Shown piece by piece: positions 1 to 3,878 of a DNA stretch of 5,319 nt (positions are counted from its first letter, which is position 1; each line of letters begins with the position of its first letter). The position numbers were made by a program, and so were the translations under genes. A model generated the notes under the pieces. It saw nothing but the letters and a program-made list of their open reading frames with translations, was not told the origin of the DNA and did not search any database. This DNA is from Clostridia bacterium (GTDB lineage Bacteria > Bacillota > Clostridia > Oscillospirales > Acutalibacteraceae). Location: positions 1 through 5,319 of the forward strand of contig JAFYJR010000055.1 of NCBI GenBank assembly GCA_017538005.1. The letters run 5' to 3'.

Positions 1-19
1 CATAGGTAAATTTTAATAC

Positions 20-48
20 AAAAAGGCTCTCTTTGTCGAGAGCCTTTT
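20..48 (-). terminator. Intrinsic terminator of the rpsB-tsf operon
   Basis: An 11-bp perfect stem (arms 21-31 and 38-48, core GGCTCTC/GAGAGCC) with a 6-base loop lies 17 bases past the tsf stop codon. Read on the minus strand it is followed by TTTTTGTATT. The plus-strand side also ends in TTTTGTTT, so the hairpin could stop transcription in both directions. It implies that whatever lies left of the window is not simply co-transcribed with tsf, although in many bacteria pyrH and frr follow tsf closely. Confidence 0.88.
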
Positions 49-65
49 GTTTCAGGTTATTTGGT

Positions 66-1172
66 TTAGCCTTTTACCATCTTGGCTATTTCGTCAGCGA
101 AGTTCTCTTCTTTCTTTTCGATGCCTTCGCCTTTTACATAGCAGATGAAGTTCTTGATTTTGATGTCTGCGCCGAGTTTCTTTGCTACGTCTGCGACATA
201 ACCGCCGACAGAGCCCTCAAAGAGGTCTGTACGTACGAAAGCCTGCTCGAGAAGACATACTTCCTTAAGCTGCTTCTTGAAACGGCCGTCAACAGCGCCA
301 GCGAAGATCTTGTCGGCAACGAACTCATCCTTGTGGGAAACAGCGATCTGGGCAAGTTTCTCTTTTGCTTCGTCGGAGATGAAGTTGAAGAGGAACTTGT
401 TGTTCTTCTGCTCTTCATAAGCGGCGATGTCTGCGTCGCTGATGAGTTTGTTATCGCAAGCTTCCGCGAAAACTTTCATAAGGATGGGCTTGGGAAGAGA
501 ATCGGGCTTGTTGAGAGAGCTCTCAACGATGATGTTCTTCATCTTCTCAAGTTCATCGGCTGAGATATCAGCCTGAGCAAGATACTCGGGAGACATAGCG
601 GCAATCTGCATCGCTACGTTCTTACCCATTGCCTTGCACTCTTCCTTGGCGAATGTAGCTTCGTCAGTGTCAAGTTCAACAAGAACGCCTACGGAACCGC
701 CGCCGTGGATGTAAGAGCTTGTGAGACCCTCTACCCTTGCGAAACGGCGAATCTTCATGTTCTCACCTATGGAGAGGATGAGGTCCTGAAGGTTTTCCTG
801 AACGGTTCTGTCTGTTCCGAGAAGGTTTACATTAAGAAGATCCTCAACATCTGCGGGATTCTTCTCGGCAATTGTCTTCGCTACGTCAAGTACGAAAGCC
901 TGGAACTTCTCGTTCTTGCCTACGAAGTCTGTCTCTGAGTTAACTTCAACGAGGACGCCTATCTTCTTGGCCTCGTCTGTGTATGCGAGTACAACACCTT
1001 CAGCGGCAACTCTGCCGGCCTTCTTTGTGGCTGCGGCAAGTCCGCGCTCACGAAGGTATTCTATGGCTTTATCCATATCGCCGTCAGACTCAACGAGTGC
1101 CTTTTTGCACTCCATCATGCCGACGCCTGTCTTCTCACGAAGAGCTTTAACATCCTGAGCTGTAAATGCCAT
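66..1172 (-). CDS. tsf: Translation elongation factor Ts (EF-Ts), with internal insertion
   Basis: EF-Ts is the cytosolic guanine-nucleotide exchange factor that releases GDP from EF-Tu during translation elongation. The 368-residue product has the N-terminal UBA-like domain (about 1-50, with TGVGMMECKKAL and an AIEYLRERG helix). It also has the EF-Tu-contacting TDFVGKNEKF motif (81-90), IRRFARVEG (141-149), HGGGSVGVLVEL (156-167), EVCLLEQAFV (304-313) and a C-terminal GEGIEKKEENFADE segment (348-361). Usual bacterial EF-Ts proteins are about 280-310 residues; the excess here sits between about 222 and 288, where the family normally runs straight from the NEGKP-like turn to the VEGR helix. 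The ATG start has AGGAGG 7 bases upstream, inside the end of rpsB, and only 2 bases separate the two genes, indicating translational coupling. An intrinsic terminator follows. Identity is very secure; the role of the insertion is unknown. Confidence 0.98.
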   Translation of the reverse strand: MAFTAQDVKALREKTGVGMMECKKALVESDGDMDKAIEYLRERGLAAATKKAGRVAAEGVVLAYTDEAKKIGVLVEVNSETDFVGKNEKFQAFVLDVAKTIAEKNPADVEDLLNVNLLGTDRTVQENLQDLILSIGENMKIRRFARVEGLTSSYIHGGGSVGVLVELDTDEATFAKEECKAMGKNVAMQIAAMSPEYLAQADISADELEKMKNIIVESSLNKPDSLPKPILMKVFAEACDNKLISDADIAAYEEQKNNKFLFNFISDEAKEKLAQIAVSHKDEFVADKIFAGAVDGRFKKQLKEVCLLEQAFVRTDLFEGSVGGYVADVAKKLGADIKIKNFICYVKGEGIEKKEENFADEIAKMVKG

Positions 1173-1174
1173 GA

Positions 1175-2143
1175 TTATTCCTCCTCTGCAGCTTTCTCTT
1201 CAGCTGCTTTCTCTTCTTCTGCTGCCTTCTTTGTCTTTCTTGCGGGTTTCTTTACTTCTTCAGCAGCATCACTAGCGGGAGCTTCCTCGGCCTTTGCAGC
1301 CTTCTTTGTTGTCTTCTTGGGTTTTTCTTCTGCTTCCTCAGCGGGGGCTTCCTCAGCCTTCTTTGCGGGAGCCTTTCTCTTTGCCGGAGCCTTTTTCTCT
1401 ACGGGCGCCTCTTCAGGCTCCTCGTCCTTTGCAGGCTCGGGGGCAACGGCTGCCGCGTCTACGCCCTGACGGCCTTCGATGACCGCGTCAGCCATGGCGC
1501 CTGCGATAAGGCGTACGGCACGGATGGCGTCATCGTTACCGGGGATAACGTAGTCAACCTCGTCGGGGTCACAGTTTGTATCAACTATGGCTATGATCGG
1601 AATACCGAGCTTGTGAGCTTCGGCAACAGCTATTCTCTCCTTGCGCGGGTCAACGATGAACATGGCAACAGGCTGCTTCTTCATCTCTGTGATACCGCCC
1701 ATGAACTTCTCGAGCTTTTCGATTTCGAGTTCAAGCTTTGCAACTTCCTTCTTGGGAAGAAGATCGAATGTACCGTCTTCTCTCATTGCGCGAAGCTGTT
1801 CAAGTCTTCTGATTCTTCTCTGGATTGTCTTAAAGTTTGTGAGCATACCGCCGAGCCAACGAGCGTTTACGTAAGGCATACCGCAGCGGTCAGCTTCTTC
1901 CTTAATGGAATCCGCGGCCTGTTTCTTGGTACCGACGAAAAGGATGTCGCCGCCTTCAGCGGAGAAATCACGGACTACATTGTAAGCCTCTTCGAGCTTC
2001 TTGACCGTCTTCTGAAGGTCGATGATGTAGATACCATTTCTCTCGGTGAAGATGTACTCGGCCATCTTGGGGTTCCATCTTCTGGTCTGGTGTCCGAAAT
2101 GAACACCGGCTTCAAGCAATTGCTTCATAGAAATTACTGACAT
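1175..2143 (-). CDS. rpsB: 30S ribosomal protein S2 with long charged C-terminal tail
   Basis: S2 is a late-assembling protein of the small ribosomal subunit, located between head and body, and helps recruit S1 or the mRNA start region. Residues 1-227 are a standard S2: MKQLLEAGVHFGHQTRRWNPKM (6-27), the YIFTERNGIYIIDLQKT region (30-46), FVGTKKQA (69-76), RWLGGMLTNFKT (95-106), then the helical region with EKFMGGITEMKK and the IVDPRKE (163-169) and PIIAIVDTNCDP (182-193) core. From about 228 to 322 follows a low-complexity tail of Ala, Glu, Lys and Pro (repeats such as APAKRKAPAKK and EEKAAEEKAAEEE), predicted disordered. Bacterial S2 is usually 230-260 residues, so this tail is unusually long. 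The start is set by AGGAGG at 2150-2155, 6 bases before the ATG. The gene is first in an operon with tsf and has its own promoter and structured leader. Confidence 0.98.
   Translation of the reverse strand: MSVISMKQLLEAGVHFGHQTRRWNPKMAEYIFTERNGIYIIDLQKTVKKLEEAYNVVRDFSAEGGDILFVGTKKQAADSIKEEADRCGMPYVNARWLGGMLTNFKTIQRRIRRLEQLRAMREDGTFDLLPKKEVAKLELEIEKLEKFMGGITEMKKQPVAMFIVDPRKERIAVAEAHKLGIPIIAIVDTNCDPDEVDYVIPGNDDAIRAVRLIAGAMADAVIEGRQGVDAAAVAPEPAKDEEPEEAPVEKKAPAKRKAPAKKAEEAPAEEAEEKPKKTTKKAAKAEEAPASDAAEEVKKPARKTKKAAEEEKAAEEKAAEEE
1180..1185 (-). promoter_or_regulatory. Shine-Dalgarno of tsf, embedded in the last rpsB codons
   Basis: A perfect AGGAGG lies 7 bases before the tsf ATG. It is made from the terminal GAG GAG GAA Glu codons of rpsB, just before its TAA, so the S2 acidic tail end and the tsf ribosome binding site share the same bases. 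Ribosomes finishing rpsB would sit directly over this site. Confidence 0.9.
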
Positions 2144-2149
2144 ATTTGT

Positions 2150-2155
2150 CCTCCT
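2150..2155 (-). promoter_or_regulatory. Shine-Dalgarno of rpsB
   Basis: A perfect AGGAGG lies 6 bases before the ATG at 2143 and favours this ATG over the in-frame Met at residue 6. A second GGAGG (2172-2176) lies about 20 bases further upstream at the foot of the leader stem, but no start codon follows it at usable spacing. Confidence 0.85.
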
Positions 2156-2175
2156 GAAAAATAAGTTTTTTCCTC

Positions 2176-2251
2176 CGCGAGACGGTCTTACAAAGCGCGT
2201 AACAACGCCGATTGCTTAACAACGTTGAACAACCGCGCTTTACGTCTCGCG
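2176..2251 (-). promoter_or_regulatory. Structured 5' leader of rpsB (candidate autoregulatory RNA element)
   Basis: The transcribed leader contains two nested perfect helices: a 9-bp outer stem CGCGAGACG/CGTCTCGCG (2176-2184 with 2243-2251) and an 8-bp inner stem AAAGCGCG/CGCGCTTT (2192-2199 with 2234-2241). They are separated by an asymmetric internal loop of 7 bases (2185-2191) against 1 base (2242). The 34-base apical loop (2200-2233) carries three GTTGTT hexamers on the minus strand. No U-tract follows, so this is not an intrinsic terminator. The stem ends about 20 bases before the rpsB Shine-Dalgarno. Ribosomal protein operons are often controlled by their own product binding the leader, and S2 autoregulation is known in E. 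coli. Assigning that role here is inference. Confidence 0.6.
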
Positions 2252-2267
2252 TGCGAATTGCCCGACA

Positions 2268-2296
2268 ATTATAACACGGGCGTATTATAAAAGCAA
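2268..2296 (-). promoter_or_regulatory. Sigma-A type promoter of rpsB-tsf
   Basis: The minus strand has a perfect -10 TATAAT (2268-2273) preceded by TG one base upstream (extended -10). Exactly 17 bases further up is TTGCTT (2291-2296) as the -35. Transcription should start near 2261, giving a leader of roughly 118 bases. A second TATAAT (2284-2289) lies inside the spacer but has no good -35 at the right distance. Confidence 0.8.
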
Positions 2297-2317
2297 GGGA
2301 TATCTTTACGCTATCCC
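2291..2317 (-). terminator. Weak terminator-like hairpin after hicB
   Basis: A 6-bp stem GGGATA/TATCCC (2297-2302 with 2312-2317) and 9-base loop span the hicB stop codon and are followed by TTGCTTTT on the minus strand. The stem is short and AT-rich at one end, so termination is probably partial. The downstream bases are also the -35 region of the rpsB promoter. Confidence 0.4.
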
Positions 2318-2695
2318 GAGTTCCCTTTTCAGAGCCGCCTGAAGCACCTGAGAAAAATTAATATTCGCCTTCTCCGCCTCATAACACAGCCAGCTGGGCA
2401 GAGTACAATTCTTCTTCACCACCCGGCGTTCGTTCCTCCTTCTGTACTCGGTGAAATCCACGTCAACAAGAGTGACAATTTCACCTTCTTTTCTTCTGAC
2501 AGCATCCATTGTGCTGGATTTTGGCAATCGCTTTCCGTCATCCTCCATAACAATTCCCATAATGCCAATGGCATCTCTCGCCATTTCTATGGCATCAGCA
2601 AGCGTTTTACCACTCGTGTTTGCATCAAAATCCGGGATGTAAACAACATAATCGGACTCATCAGGTGTCAGAACTATCGGATATGTGCACTTCAT
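2306..2695 (-). CDS. hicB: HicB family antitoxin (RNase H-like plus ribbon-helix-helix)
   Basis: This is the antitoxin of a type II HicAB system. It would bind and neutralise the HicA mRNA interferase and repress its own operon. The 129-residue protein has the HicB N-terminal partial RNase H fold (about 1-62): a beta strand YPIVLTPDE, YVVYIPDFD (17-25), then a helix with TLADAIEMARDAIGIM. It ends in a ribbon-helix-helix DNA-binding module (about 92-127): the strand VKKNCTLP followed by helices with LCYEAEKANINFSQVLQAALKREL. This is the RHH rather than the HTH type of HicB. The start ATG overlaps the hicA stop as ATGA and has a strong AGGAGG (2704-2709) 8 bases upstream inside hicA. Better initiation signals than hicA suggest antitoxin excess. 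The target DNA is probably the palindrome at 2885-2903. Confidence 0.93.
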   Translation of the reverse strand: MKCTYPIVLTPDESDYVVYIPDFDANTSGKTLADAIEMARDAIGIMGIVMEDDGKRLPKSSTMDAVRRKEGEIVTLVDVDFTEYRRRNERRVVKKNCTLPSWLCYEAEKANINFSQVLQAALKRELGIA

Positions 2696-2865
2696 TTAAG
2701 ATTCCTCCTTCTGATTATTGTTCTCGCAACTTTTTCCGGTATTTCCCTCTGGCGCGAAACAGGCTCTATGGCCTTCCCATCAGTATAAACGTCATGGTTT
2801 CCGCCTCTTCTCAGGAAATACCAACCATTCCTTTCCAAAAGTTTTATCAAATCTCTTCTTTTCAA
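2692..2865 (-). CDS. hicA: HicA family toxin (mRNA interferase), TTG start
   Basis: This small 57-residue toxin has a dsRBD-like fold and is expected to cleave mRNA and slow translation when free of HicB. The sequence is a canonical HicA: an N-terminal MKRRDLIKLLERNGWYFLRR helix-strand, the catalytic motif GGNHDVYTDG with the presumed active His at position 24, the basic SRQREIP strand (36-42) and the closing helix EKVARTIIRRRN (43-54). No ATG or GTG lies in frame; an in-frame stop is met a few codons upstream, and the TTG at 2865 has AGGAAG (2872-2877) 6 bases before it, so TTG is the only standard start. The stop TGA overlaps the hicB ATG by ATGA. Length and all key residues fit an intact, functional toxin. 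Confidence 0.93.
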   Translation of the reverse strand: MKRRDLIKLLERNGWYFLRRGGNHDVYTDGKAIEPVSRQREIPEKVARTIIRRRNLK

Positions 2866-2871
2866 ATCAAT

Positions 2872-2877
2872 CTTCCT
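2872..2877 (-). promoter_or_regulatory. Shine-Dalgarno of hicA (decides the TTG start)
   Basis: AGGAAG lies 6 bases before TTG. The predicted transcription start (about 2874-2878) falls on or beside it, so the toxin leader would be only about 10 bases long and the ribosome binding site would sit at the mRNA's 5' end. Confidence 0.65.
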
Positions 2878-2881
2878 TTCA

Positions 2882-2910
2882 TTTATACGCCTTTAATGCG
2901 TATTTGTCAA
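2882..2910 (-). promoter_or_regulatory. hicAB promoter, near consensus
   Basis: The minus strand has a perfect -35 TTGACA (2905-2910), a 17-base spacer and a -10 TATAAA (2882-2887). This is the strongest promoter in the window and is placed correctly for hicA. A strong promoter under tight repressor control is typical of toxin-antitoxin operons. Confidence 0.88.
2885..2903. promoter_or_regulatory. Palindromic operator in the hicAB promoter (probable HicB site)
   Basis: A perfect 6-bp inverted repeat ATACGC-N7-GCGTAT occupies almost the whole spacer and half of the -10 element. A protein bound here would block RNA polymerase. HicB ends in a ribbon-helix-helix DNA-binding domain, and such domains bind short palindromes as dimers, so autoregulation is the simplest reading. 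Binding by HicB is inferred. Confidence 0.7.
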
Positions 2911-2932
2911 CATATCTTTCACTATTTTAGGT

Positions 2933-3829
2933 TTATTCTAAACGGTGGAAGGTCAGGGTGGCGCCGTCGGTGGTGCAGAGGATTGTGCCGTCACGGTCGG
3001 TGCGGTGGATTACGGCCGGAGCGAGGTTCCGGAGGACCTCCGGACTCGGGTGGCCGTAGTCGTTGTCCGCACCGACGGAGATGACGGCATACTTGGCACC
3101 GACGGCGTCGATAAACGGCTTGGTTGATGAACTGTCGGATCCGTGGTGCCCGACCTTGAGAACATCGGCGTGGAGAGTCTCAGCATCATATGTCCTGAGC
3201 AATGTACCCTCCTCCTCTTCCTCCGCGTCGGCCATAAAGAGACAGCTCGTATCTTTGTAAGTGAGTTTAATCACCAGGGACATATTGTTGAGGCTGTCGT
3301 TGACGTATATCGGAGCGAGGAATTGCAAGAGCAGTTCCTCGTTTTCATTTGCCTGCAGGGTCAACGACAGCCCCGCCATTTTTGCGCTTGGGTCAGGAAT
3401 AATTTCATTGTTGATTTTAATGAGTTTTCTGAGGTCATAGAGTGAACCCATATGATCGTCGTGCTGATGAGTTATTATCAGGTAGTCAAGTTCCCTGATG
3501 TTCAGGGCATTCAGGGCATCCCTTATCTTCTGTGCGTTACCCGAGGGACCTGTATCAATCAGGATTGACGTGTCCTCTGTTTTGATGATTTCGCAATCCC
3601 CCTGCCCCACATCCAGAAAGACAATCGTCAGATCTTTCAGGGGGATTTCCCCCAGTTTTGTCTCCTTGAGACCTACAGCCGCATAGATGTCATCCCATGA
3701 CGGTGTGTTCGGCAAATATGTTATTGCCAGCGTCAGGATGACAAACAATGCGGCTGTTATCGCTTTAATCGTTGTTTTGACTTTTCTTTTGAGTTTTGTT
3801 TTGTCTGTTTGGCTGAGTTTGTTAAACAA
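2933..3829 (-). CDS. Membrane-anchored MBL-fold hydrolase, ComEC C-terminal-domain-like
   Basis: With the TTG at 3829 as start, the product has 298 residues. It has a basic N-terminus (KLKRKVK), one membrane segment or uncleaved signal anchor (about 21-40) and an extracytoplasmic metallo-beta-lactamase domain. The motifs are FLDVGQGD (71-78), LIDTG (90-94), the metal site HQHDDH (121-126), the bridging Asp in MADAE (201), GHHGSDSSS (227-235) and a late GHPSP (259-263). This motif order matches the C-terminal domain of ComEC/Rec2, but the DNA channel domain is absent. Relatives have metal-dependent phosphodiesterase or nuclease activity; the substrate here is unknown. The frame stays open to a TTG at 3949, but that extension runs through the end of the antiporter gene and through its terminator hairpin, so it is unlikely to be translated. 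No clear ribosome site was found except G-rich bases inside the hairpin. Family assignment is firm, the start is not. Confidence 0.85.
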   Translation of the reverse strand: MFNKLSQTDKTKLKRKVKTTIKAITAALFVILTLAITYLPNTPSWDDIYAAVGLKETKLGEIPLKDLTIVFLDVGQGDCEIIKTEDTSILIDTGPSGNAQKIRDALNALNIRELDYLIITHQHDDHMGSLYDLRKLIKINNEIIPDPSAKMAGLSLTLQANENEELLLQFLAPIYVNDSLNNMSLVIKLTYKDTSCLFMADAEEEEEGTLLRTYDAETLHADVLKVGHHGSDSSSTKPFIDAVGAKYAVISVGADNDYGHPSPEVLRNLAPAVIHRTDRDGTILCTTDGATLTFHRLE

Positions 3830-3864
3830 GAAAATCCGCCCCCTTAGGTTTCTTGGGGGCGGAT
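3827..3864 (-). terminator. Strong intrinsic terminator of the antiporter gene
   Basis: A perfect 10-bp GC-rich stem ATCCGCCCCC/GGGGGCGGAT (3834-3843 with 3855-3864) has an 11-base loop and is followed on the minus strand by TTTCTTGTTT. It begins about 14 bases past the antiporter stop codon. The proposed TTG start of the MBL gene lies in its U-tract. Confidence 0.9.
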
Positions 3865-3878
3865 GTTTTTCAGTTGTG

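Noticed and set aside
1..3. Possible ATG start of a following minus-strand gene at the left edge
   Set aside because: No ribosome binding site precedes it and it lies just after the terminator U-tract; too little sequence to call.
33..563. Long plus-strand open frame opposite tsf
   Set aside because: It is the antisense shadow of a well-conserved EF-Ts gene, has no recognisable domain and no ribosome binding site.
1178..1462. Repetitive DNA of the S2 tail as a tandem repeat or recombination element
   Set aside because: The repeats follow the protein's EEKAA and APAKK pattern with differing codons, so they are explained by the low-complexity protein.
1613..2140. Long plus-strand open frame opposite rpsB
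   Set aside because: It is antisense to the conserved S2 core, with composition expected from mirrored codons and no family resemblance.
2863..2883. Short ATG frame (six codons and a stop) just upstream of hicA as a leader peptide
   Set aside because: Its ATG overlaps and abuts the -10 element, upstream of the predicted transcription start, so it should not be in the mRNA.
3028..3044. 8-bp inverted repeat TCCGGAGG-A-CCTCCGGA inside the MBL gene
   Set aside because: It sits in the conserved coding stretch PEVLR in a very GC-rich region; one base of spacing cannot form an RNA hairpin and no promoter is nearby.
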